Source: Pseudomonadota bacterium
GTDB lineage: Bacteria; Pseudomonadota; Gammaproteobacteria; Burkholderiales; Burkholderiaceae_C
NCBI GenBank assembly: GCA_023387335.1
Contig: JAEWIF010000020.1
Coordinates: forward strand, 1-11,026
DNA length: 11,026 nt
Direction of reading: 5' to 3'
The notes under the pieces are model-generated. The model was not told the DNA's origin and did not search any database. It saw only the letters and a list, made by a program, of their open reading frames with translations. A program made the position numbers and the translations under genes. Positions 5,709-11,026 of this stretch are shown one piece after another. Numbering within the stretch: the first letter of the stretch is position 1; every line of letters starts with the position of its first letter.

Positions 5709-7052
5709 TCAGTCTTCCAGGCCCAGCCAGGCGCCTTGCGCTCGCAGCCGGGACTGCAACCCGGCGGTGCCCACCTGGGCCGAGGCCGTCGAGCCCGACA
5801 GCGCCAGCGCGGCGGCGCAGCCCGCGGCCTGGCCCATCACGAAGCAGGCGCCCGTCACGCGAGCCGCCGACTGCGCCTCGTGCGTCATCGACGCGCAGCG
5901 GCCCGCGATCCACAGGTTGGCCATGCCGGGCGGCACGATCATGCGATAGGGCAGGTGGTTGAAGCCGCGGCTCTCGGGAATCTTCGGCCAGCGGAATTCC
6001 ACGTCGCCCTTGAGGTGCAACTCCAGCGGCCAGCCGTTGACGCCGATGGTGTCCTCGAAGCTCGCGCAGTCGAGCACGTCGCGTTCGGTCAGTTGATAGA
6101 GGCCGCGCATGCGCCGGGTCTCGCGGATGCCCACCTGCGGCGCGATGTCCACGATGTACGAGCGCTCGAAGCCCGGCACCTCGCGCAGGAAGCCCGCCAC
6201 GCCCGCGATCTGCCTGCGGCCCAGCACCTCGGCCTGGGTGAGCTGGTCGGTATCGGTGCCGTCGAGCGCGTTGCCGTCCAGGTTGGCCAGCTGCGTGAGA
6301 TTGACGCGCCACTCGATGCCGCTTTTCTGCGGCCGCACGATCGGCGTCTTGCGCGGGAAGCGGTGCCGCCCCTGCGCCTCCGCCTCCAGCATCAGGCCGG
6401 GGATGGTCTCCCACGCACGACCGGCGCGCTGCGGGTCTACGCCGTTGATGCGGAACATGGTGGACGGGTAGAGGAAGTTGCCGGCGCCGTCGCCCTTCTC
6501 GAACGGCACGCCGGCCCAGGCCGCGAGGTCGCCGTCGCCGGAGCCGTCGATGAAGGCGCGGCCCACGATGGCGCGGCGGCCCGACTTGGTCTCCACCAGC
6601 AGGGCGCCCACGCGATCGGGCGCTTCCATCACCACGCCCGCCGCGAGCGCGTGGAACATCAGCTCCACGCCCGCCGCGGCCATCAGCTCGTCGGCCGCGA
6701 TCTTGTAGGCCGCCGTGTCGTAGGCCTGCGCGACCGTCTTGCCGAACAGGGCGTGCGGTTCGTTGAGTCCGCCCAGGCGATCGATGCGGTCCAGCAGATC
6801 GCTCGCCACGCCATGCACCACGCGGCGGATCTCGCCGTGCACGTTGGCGTGCAGGCCGCAGAAGTTGGTGACGCCGGCCGCCGTGCCCATGCCGCCGAGG
6901 AAGCCGTAGCGCTCGACGAGCAGCGTGCTGCAGCCCGACTGCGCCGCGGCCACCGCGGCCGCCATGCCGGCCGGGCCGCCGCCGAGCACGACCACGTCGT
7001 ACTCGCCGTACACCGCGGTCTGCCGCGCGGGTTCGGTGAGGGTGCGGGCCAT
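5709..7052 (-). CDS. FAD-dependent oxidoreductase (FAD_oxidored family), role in the pathway unknown
   Basis: A 447-residue flavoprotein with an N-terminal Rossmann signature VVVLGGGPAGMAAAVAAAQS (GxGxxG at 24-29), the ribose-binding acid E47 in LLVERYGFLGG, and GSGDGDLAAWAG in the middle. A C-terminal FAD-closing segment runs from about 379 (NLWIAGRCAS, then QSAARVTGACFVMGQAAG). These are hallmarks of the FAD_oxidored (PF12831) group, whose members mostly lack assigned reactions. The ATG at 7050-7052 shares its A with the TGA of the upstream hydroxylase (TGATG), so translation is probably coupled. The tight fit between hydroxylase and dioxygenase implies a job on the same substrate family, perhaps oxidising or dehydrogenating an upstream aromatic or alicyclic acid; this is inference. 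No signal peptide or membrane segment is seen. Confidence 0.85.
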   Translation of the reverse strand: MARTLTEPARQTAVYGEYDVVVLGGGPAGMAAAVAAAQSGCSTLLVERYGFLGGMGTAAGVTNFCGLHANVHGEIRRVVHGVASDLLDRIDRLGGLNEPHALFGKTVAQAYDTAAYKIAADELMAAAGVELMFHALAAGVVMEAPDRVGALLVETKSGRRAIVGRAFIDGSGDGDLAAWAGVPFEKGDGAGNFLYPSTMFRINGVDPQRAGRAWETIPGLMLEAEAQGRHRFPRKTPIVRPQKSGIEWRVNLTQLANLDGNALDGTDTDQLTQAEVLGRRQIAGVAGFLREVPGFERSYIVDIAPQVGIRETRRMRGLYQLTERDVLDCASFEDTIGVNGWPLELHLKGDVEFRWPKIPESRGFNHLPYRMIVPPGMANLWIAGRCASMTHEAQSAARVTGACFVMGQAAGCAAALALSGSTASAQVGTAGLQSRLRAQGAWLGLED

Positions 7053-8245
7053 CAGGCGAACAGCCTCTGCTGGTCTATGCCCTCGTACATCCACTTCAGG
7101 CCGGCGAAGCCCGCCGACTCCTGGCCGCCCTGGAACATGCGGTTGCGCAGCTCGCGCGTCACGCCGCTCGCGTGGTAGATGTCGCCGTAGAAGCGCGCCG
7201 TGAGCTGCACCCGGCCCGTGCGCAGGTAGCGCGCCTGCTGGTAGAGCTGGAAGGCGCGCTCGAAGTCGCCGCCCGTGTGGCGCAGCGCCTCGCCCAGCAC
7301 CACCGAGTCCTCGATCGCCTGGCCCGCGCCCTGCGCCAGGTACTGCAGCATGGGATGGGCGGCGTCGCCCAGCAGCGTGACGCGGCCGCGGCTCCAGTCC
7401 TTGACCGGCTCGCGGTCGCACAGCACCCACATCTTCCAGGTCTCGATCTTGCCGAGCAGCTCGCGCACCTGCGGCACCGCCTGCGCGAAGCGCTCCGTCA
7501 ACTCGGCGGTGTCGCCGAAGGTGTTCCAGCCCTCGTCGTACTTGTTGCTGTGGAACACGGCCACCAGGTTGAACAGCTCGCCGCGCCGCAGCGGGTAGTG
7601 CACCAGGTGGGTCTTCTCGCCGCCCCACAGCAGCACGTCGTCGCTCCAGAGGTGGGTGGGCACGTCCTCGCGCTTGAGCACGGCGCGGTAGGCGATGTGG
7701 CCCGACACGCGCGGCTTGCCGTCGCCCACGATGGCCTCGCGCACGCGGCTCCACAGGCCGTCGGCGCCGATGAGGGCGGCGCCTTCGACGACTTCACCGC
7801 CGGCCAGCGTGACGCGCACGCCCGACGCGTCCTGCGCGAAGCCTTCCACCTTGGCCGAGGTGCGCAGCGTGATGTCCGGCAGCGCCTGGCACGCCTGCAG
7901 GAAAACGTCGTGCAGGTCGGCGCGGTAGATCACGCCGTACGGAAAGCCGTAGGCCGCGCGCGCGGTGTCGCCGAGCGGCACGCGAACCACCTTCTCGCCG
8001 GTGCGCACGTCGTTCATGCCCAGGCCCGGCGGGAAGTACGCGACCCGGTTCACCGCCTCGGTGAGGCCCAGGTACTCGAACATGCGGAAGATGTTGGGCC
8101 CGAGCTGGATGCCGGCGCCGATCTCGCCGAACGCGGACGACTGTTCCAGCACGGTGACGGGCATCCCCTGGCGGGCCAGCACGCAGGCGGCGGCGAGGCC
8201 GCCGATGCCGCCGCCGGCCACGATCACGGATGAGGAGGAGGGCAT
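7052..8245 (-). CDS. FAD-dependent aromatic hydroxylase, likely 3-hydroxybenzoate 6-hydroxylase
   Basis: A 397-residue group A flavoprotein monooxygenase, predicted to add a hydroxyl para to the existing one of 3-hydroxybenzoate with NADH and O2, giving gentisate. All three flavin signatures are present: GGGIGGLAAACVLARQG (GxGxxG at 11-16), the DG motif GADGLWSRVRE (D162-G163), and the GD motif GRVTLLGDAAHP (G293-D294). Residues H213, Y217 and Q301 fall at the same numbers as the active-site His, Tyr and Gln I recall for the Rhodococcus jostii 3-hydroxybenzoate 6-hydroxylase, in THLVHYPLRRG and PMLQYLAQGAG. The ATG at 8243-8245 has AGGA eight bases upstream and is preceded by a promoter (8272-8300). 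It is the first gene of the catabolic run, divergent from the MarR gene. Salicylate or 6-hydroxynicotinate hydroxylase are less likely alternatives. Confidence 0.88.
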   Translation of the reverse strand: MPSSSSVIVAGGGIGGLAAACVLARQGMPVTVLEQSSAFGEIGAGIQLGPNIFRMFEYLGLTEAVNRVAYFPPGLGMNDVRTGEKVVRVPLGDTARAAYGFPYGVIYRADLHDVFLQACQALPDITLRTSAKVEGFAQDASGVRVTLAGGEVVEGAALIGADGLWSRVREAIVGDGKPRVSGHIAYRAVLKREDVPTHLWSDDVLLWGGEKTHLVHYPLRRGELFNLVAVFHSNKYDEGWNTFGDTAELTERFAQAVPQVRELLGKIETWKMWVLCDREPVKDWSRGRVTLLGDAAHPMLQYLAQGAGQAIEDSVVLGEALRHTGGDFERAFQLYQQARYLRTGRVQLTARFYGDIYHASGVTRELRNRMFQGGQESAGFAGLKWMYEGIDQQRLFA

Positions 8246-8271
8246 GCGAAGAATCCTGCGGAGAATTGCTA

Positions 8272-8283
8272 AGCATACATACT
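8272..8283. promoter_or_regulatory. Candidate MarR operator over the -10 element
   Basis: AGCATACATACT is an imperfect 12-base palindrome (8 of 12 positions self-complementary) in an AT-rich island inside otherwise very GC-rich DNA between divergent genes. It also holds the direct repeat CATACATAC. Its position over the predicted -10 of the hydroxylase gene, and about 55 bases before the MarR start, fits a repressor site that could control both directions. MarR-family dimers usually bind palindromes of 16-20 bases, so the true site may extend beyond what I can recognise. Confidence 0.35.
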
Positions 8284-8300
8284 ATTGGGTGCCCGGGCAA
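8272..8300 (-). promoter_or_regulatory. Predicted sigma70 promoter of the catabolic operon
   Basis: On the minus strand TTGCCC (8295-8300, four of six matches to TTGACA) is separated by exactly 17 bases from TATGCT (8272-8277, four of six to TATAAT). Transcription would start near 8265, leaving a short leader of about 20 bases that contains the AGGA of the hydroxylase gene. The elements are weak, as expected for an inducible operon. This is the only good promoter I find for the minus-strand run. The -10 lies in an imperfect palindrome, which suggests direct repression by the divergent MarR protein. Confidence 0.5.
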
Positions 8301-8325
8301 CGGCGATGGCGCCGCGCCCGCTGGC

Positions 8326-8331
8326 TACACT
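8326..8331 (+). promoter_or_regulatory. -10 element of the MarR gene, placed for a leaderless mRNA
   Basis: TACACT (8326-8331) matches the -10 consensus at four of six positions and ends seven bases before the ATG at 8339-8341. A start site at the usual 6-8 bases downstream would fall on or next to the A of the ATG. No Shine-Dalgarno sequence is present in the preceding 40 bases. No good -35 is seen at the expected place (about 8303-8308). Together these favour a leaderless transcript for the regulator. Confidence 0.45.
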
Positions 8332-8338
8332 CGCGCGC

Positions 8339-8776
8339 ATGCCCAAGAGCTTCGACTTCGAGCACGCCCCCGGCCACCTGATCCGGCGGGCGCACCAGGT
8401 CGCCGTGGCCATCTTCATGGAAGAGACCGGCGAGCACGAGGTCACGCCGGTGCAGTTCGCCATCCTCAACGCGCTGATCGAAGACCCGGGCGAGGACCAG
8501 GTGACGCTGGCGGCCAAGGTCGCGTTCGACGCGGCCACCTTCGGCTCGGTGACCGGCCGGCTCGAGGCCAAGGGCTGGGTGCGGCGCGAGCCCGACGCGG
8601 CCGACCGCCGACGCAAGCTGCTGTGGGTGACGCCCGCGGGCCGCGAAGCCGCGCTGGCGATGAAGCGGGCCGTGGCCCGCGCCCAGCGCCGCATCCTGGG
8701 CCCGCTGGACCCGCGCGAGCGCGAGACGCTGGTCGAGCTGCTCGGCAAGCTGGTGCGCGGCCACGCCGCGGGCTGA
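8339..8776 (+). CDS. MarR-family transcriptional regulator
   Basis: A 145-residue winged-helix regulator of normal MarR length, probably a dimer that represses the divergent catabolic operon until an aromatic ligand binds. A helical N-terminal part (HAPGHLIRRAHQVAVAIFME, about 9-28) serves dimerisation. TPVQFAILNAL (36-46) begins the DNA-binding domain. VTLAAKVAFDAATFGSVTGRLEAKGW (starting at 55) contains the recognition helix near 65-79. The wing carries DRRRK (89-93) before LLWVTPAGREA. The ATG at 8339-8341 was chosen because homology-like sequence (MPKSFDFEHAPGHL) begins there; the frame is open from 8285 through a TTG, but that stretch lies in the promoter region. The gene converges on the DUF899 gene with only eight bases between the stop codons. 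The likely inducer is the aromatic acid substrate or gentisate; this is inferred from context. Confidence 0.92.
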   Translation: MPKSFDFEHAPGHLIRRAHQVAVAIFMEETGEHEVTPVQFAILNALIEDPGEDQVTLAAKVAFDAATFGSVTGRLEAKGWVRREPDAADRRRKLLWVTPAGREAALAMKRAVARAQRRILGPLDPRERETLVELLGKLVRGHAAG

Positions 8777-8777
8777 A

Positions 8778-8792
8778 ACGCCGCTCAGGCGT
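8778..8792. terminator. Small hairpin spanning the convergent stop codons
   Basis: ACGCC (8778-8782) and GGCGT (8788-8792) form a 5-bp stem with a five-base loop exactly where the MarR and DUF899 genes end tail to tail. On the minus strand it is followed by TTTC, on the plus strand by no T-run. It might act as a weak terminator for the DUF899 transcript. The stem is short, so this call is tentative. Confidence 0.25.
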
Positions 8793-9525
8793 GGCAGCAC
8801 GCTCCGGCCGACCCCGCCGGGGCCGGCTCGTAGCGGTCGTGGTGCCGCACCCATCCCATCGTGTGCTCGAGGTCCTGCTCGTCGCGGCCCTTGGGCGTGA
8901 GGTCGAGCAGGGCGTAGGTGCCCATCATCACTTCCACGCCGCGGCCGTAGGTCGAGTAGGTGTGGAACACCGTGCCGTCCTCGCCCCGGCGGAACACGCT
9001 GATGCCGGGCATCTCCTCCGGCGCGAAGGGCTGCATCGCGAAGTTGTAGGCCACCTCGCCGCGCGCCCGCTCCTCGGGCGTGAAGCTCACGCCGAAGTCG
9101 TGGTTGAAGTCGCTGCCATGCGAAGACGCCCAGCGGAAGCGCCAGCCCATGCGGCGGCGGAAGCGTTCGATCTCCTCCAGCGGCGCGCGCGACACCACCA
9201 GCAGCGCCAGGTCGCGATGCGCCAGGTGGATGCTCATGCCGTCCAGGTGGTCGGCCATGAACGAGCAACTCGGGCAGCCTTGCTCCCAGCCGGGGCCCAG
9301 CATGAAGTGCTGCACCAGCAGCTGGCCGCGGTCGTCGAACAGCTGGTCCAGCGGGCGCCGGCCCTCGGGCGTGTCGAAGACGTAGTCCTTGTCGATCCGG
9401 ACCCAGGGCAGCGCGCGGCGTTCGCGCGCCACCTGGTCGTGCAGGCGGGTGAGCTCCTTCTCGCGGGCGAGCAGCTGCTTGCGCTCCACCAGCCACTGTT
9501 CGCGTGGGACGACGGGATGGTCCAT
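8785..9525 (-). CDS. DUF899 family thioredoxin-like protein
   Basis: A 246-residue protein of the DUF899 (PF05988) family, which has a thioredoxin-like fold related to AhpC/TSA proteins and no settled function. It starts with the typical PREQWLVERKQLLAREKELT. The segment HFMLGPGWEQGCPSCSFMAD carries a CPSC pair (C84/C87) at the redox-active position. The rest is family-typical: GSDFNHDFGVSF, then VFHTYSTYGRGVEVMMGTYA and DLTPKGRDE near the end. An unusual Cys-Cys-His-Ala forms the extreme C-terminus. The ATG at 9523-9525 has AAGGAG six bases upstream. It lies 16 bases after the beta-propeller gene, so the two are probably co-transcribed. A role in thiol or detoxification chemistry is inferred only. 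Confidence 0.9.
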   Translation of the reverse strand: MDHPVVPREQWLVERKQLLAREKELTRLHDQVARERRALPWVRIDKDYVFDTPEGRRPLDQLFDDRGQLLVQHFMLGPGWEQGCPSCSFMADHLDGMSIHLAHRDLALLVVSRAPLEEIERFRRRMGWRFRWASSHGSDFNHDFGVSFTPEERARGEVAYNFAMQPFAPEEMPGISVFRRGEDGTVFHTYSTYGRGVEVMMGTYALLDLTPKGRDEQDLEHTMGWVRHHDRYEPAPAGSAGACCHA

Positions 9526-9541
9526 CGCGTGCTCCTTCGCT

Positions 9542-10216
9542 TCACGCGCGGCCGCGCGGGCGCCGCACGGCGCGCACCTTGCCGCTGTCGCCGCCGCCGC
9601 ACCAGAAGAGATCGGCGCCGTCGGACTCCAGGCCGCTGACGCCCATGCCCGCGGGCATCTGCAGCCGATCGAGCACCGTGCCGTCCTGCGGGTCGACGCG
9701 GCGCAGCTCGCTCTCGTCGCCTTCCCAGGTGCCGTGCCACAGCTCGCCGTCCACCCACGTCACGCCGGTGACGAAGCGGTTGGACTCGATGGTGCGGCGG
9801 ATCGCGCCGGTGGCCGGGTCGATCTGGTGGATCCTGCGATCGCGGTACTCGCCCACCCACAGGCTGCCTTCGGCCCAGGTCAGCCCCGAGTCGCAGCCGT
9901 TGCCGGGTGCGGGGATGGTGGCCACGACTTCGCCGCTGGCCGGATCGATCTTGTCGATGTTCTTCTCGGCGATCTGGTACAGGTACTTGCCGTCGAAGGC
10001 CGTGCCGGCATCGCAGGCGCGGTCCAGGCCGCGAGTGGTCTGCCCGCTGGCGGGATCGATCGCGATCAACCGCGCACCGGTGGCGGCCCAGACGTTGCGG
10101 CCGTCGTGGGTGACGCCATGGATGCGTTCGGCGCCGGGGAAGGGTCCGAACTCCCGCACGATCTCGGCCGCGCGGGCCGGTGCTTCGGTTCGTTCCGGTT
10201 CTGTCATGCGTTTCAT
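9542..10216 (-). CDS. Small beta-propeller protein with five repeats (SMP-30/Vgb/NHL-like)
   Basis: A 224-residue protein made of about five repeats of 37-42 residues. Each has a strand such as GVTWVDGELW and a turn such as IDPATGAI; the IDP/VDP triplets fall at 53, 90, 132 and 174, and a fifth, partial repeat ends near 219. This pattern is that of beta-propellers of the SMP-30, NHL or virginiamycin-B-lyase-like type. A fixed function cannot be assigned; such proteins may be lactonases, lyases or binding scaffolds. No signal peptide is seen: the N-terminus is charged (MKRMTEPERTEAPAR), so it probably stays in the cytosol, unlike many propellers. The ATG at 10214-10216 has AAGGAG six bases upstream. 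The frame remains open to 10558 in the regulator gene, and this was rejected. It lies between the regulator (46 bases) and DUF899 (16 bases). Confidence 0.8.
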   Translation of the reverse strand: MKRMTEPERTEAPARAAEIVREFGPFPGAERIHGVTHDGRNVWAATGARLIAIDPASGQTTRGLDRACDAGTAFDGKYLYQIAEKNIDKIDPASGEVVATIPAPGNGCDSGLTWAEGSLWVGEYRDRRIHQIDPATGAIRRTIESNRFVTGVTWVDGELWHGTWEGDESELRRVDPQDGTVLDRLQMPAGMGVSGLESDGADLFWCGGGDSGKVRAVRRPRGRA

Positions 10217-10262
10217 CGTGGGCTCCTTGTCGGTCGCGCTTGATCGGCGCCGTGGGGAAACT

Positions 10263-11026
10263 CTAGCCAGGCGAGAACGAAGCGGGGAGTAACAAGATCG
10301 TCGTGAATCCGGCCAGGGGCGGCGCCAGCCAGCGGCGCGCGCGGGCCTGGCCGATCGCTCGCACGCGGCCCTCGGCTTCCAGCTCCGCCAGCGCGCGCTG
10401 CACGGTGCGCTGGCTCGCATCCAGGGCCAGCGCCAGGGCCGAGGTGGACCAGGCCGCGCCGTCGGAGAGCAGAGCGAGCAGGGAGGCTTGCTCGCCTTCG
10501 ATCGGTGGCGCGAGCACGACCACTTCGTTCGCATGCAACGGCGCGAGCACGAAGCCACGCGGCGTCGCCTCGATACGCGCCATGTTCTTCACCAGCGCGC
10601 GCAGTCTGCCGATCTCCACTCGCAATCGCGCGCGATGGGTTTCGTCGGGGTGTCGCGTGCGGAAGGCGAGCGCGATCAGCGCATCGCGCTCCACATCGCC
10701 CGGCCAGGCTTGCGCCAGCGCGAGCGCCAAGGTGAACAGGATTGGCCGTCGCGCCAGCGGCTGCCAGTGGGGGCCCGCTGCTACGCCGCGGCGGCAGGCG
10801 TCGACCACCAGCGCGTCTGAGGCCAATAGGGCCGCTACCTCGTCGAGGCGCAGCAGCTGTTCGCCGTCCGCTCCCACGCGCCGGGCGGCCGGGCGGTCGA
10901 GCGCCGCGCCCGCCTCCCGCACTTCGGCCTGCAGCGCCGGCACGCGTGAGCGCTCGGCGGCTTCGCGCGCCAGCTCCAGCGCGGTACGGGCATCGGCGAT
11001 GCGCAGCGACCGCAGCGCCAGTTCCG
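10263..11026 (-). CDS. Partial transcriptional regulator with two winged-helix regions
   Basis: The frame is open from the window edge to the TAG at 10263-10265, giving 253 visible residues; the true start lies outside. The GTG at 10941-10943 is internal, because in-frame helical sequence (RSLRIADARTALELAREAAE) continues before it. The first 60 residues are Ala/Leu/Arg-rich helices. Residues about 70-162 resemble an OmpR/PhoB-type winged helix: a strand pair near LVVDACRRG, then GDVERDALIALAF, LRVEIGRLRALV and the wing-like ATPRGFVLAP. A second helix-turn-helix follows at about 178-245 (WSTSALALALDASQRTVQRA, then LEAEGRVRAIG and ARRWLAPP). The protein ends in a hydrophobic GFTTILLLPASF tail. 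It is first in line before the propeller and DUF899 genes and probably controls them. No receiver domain is seen in the visible part. Confidence 0.75.
   Translation of the reverse strand, partial: ELALRSLRIADARTALELAREAAERSRVPALQAEVREAGAALDRPAARRVGADGEQLLRLDEVAALLASDALVVDACRRGVAAGPHWQPLARRPILFTLALALAQAWPGDVERDALIALAFRTRHPDETHRARLRVEIGRLRALVKNMARIEATPRGFVLAPLHANEVVVLAPPIEGEQASLLALLSDGAAWSTSALALALDASQRTVQRALAELEAEGRVRAIGQARARRWLAPPLAGFTTILLLPASFSPG

Noticed and set aside
5736..7178. A 480-codon plus-strand frame opposite the FAD_oxidored gene
   Set aside because: Same antisense shadow pattern, no Shine-Dalgarno, no family signature.
8285..8338. Upstream TTG start adding 18 residues to the MarR protein
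   Set aside because: The added residues lie over the promoter region, have no ribosome-binding site and do not look like the family N-terminus.
1..11026. Mobile element, phage, CRISPR, toxin-antitoxin or defence system
   Set aside because: No transposase, integrase, terminal repeats, regular spaced repeats or small toxin-like pairs were seen; composition is even along the window.

Overview
The window looks like chromosomal DNA of a high-GC betaproteobacterium, most likely Burkholderiales/Comamonadaceae (Variovorax, Ramlibacter or Polaromonas type). This is inferred from codon use, the TRAP and gentisate gene styles, and the many short GC-rich spacers. No tRNA, rRNA, CRISPR array, insertion sequence, integrase or phage gene was seen. 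Almost every base is covered by tightly packed genes.

The core (about 275-8776) is a catabolic locus. A MarR-family regulator (8339-8776, +) is divergent from a long minus-strand run read from 8245 down to 275. In transcription order this run holds: a flavoprotein hydroxylase resembling 3-hydroxybenzoate 6-hydroxylase; a FAD_oxidored-type flavoprotein of unknown role; a bicupin gentisate 1,2-dioxygenase; a fumarylacetoacetate-hydrolase-family enzyme (fumarylpyruvate or maleylpyruvate hydrolase); the TRAP transporter genes dctQ, dctM and dctP; and a zinc-ribbon NUDIX hydrolase. Several junctions overlap by 1-4 bases (TGATG or ATGA), which suggests translational coupling. The predicted route is uptake of an aromatic acid by the TRAP system, para-hydroxylation to gentisate, ring cleavage to maleylpyruvate, then hydrolysis to pyruvate plus fumarate or maleate. 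No glutathione-dependent maleylpyruvate isomerase lies in the window.

The divergent spacer 8246-8338 carries a plausible sigma70 promoter for the catabolic run, with its -10 element inside an imperfect palindrome. It also carries a -10 element placed so that the MarR mRNA would start at or next to its AUG (leaderless). A perfect hairpin sits between dctP and the NUDIX gene and takes in the NUDIX Shine-Dalgarno sequence. A GC-rich palindrome lies in the largest gap within the run, between the hydrolase and dctQ.

The right end (8785-11026) is a second minus-strand unit: a regulator cut by the window edge that appears to hold two winged-helix DNA-binding regions, a small five-repeat beta-propeller protein without a signal peptide, and a DUF899 thioredoxin-like protein. 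At the left end, positions 2-250 hold the C-terminal part of an unidentified plus-strand gene ending in a short cysteine-bearing, basic tail.
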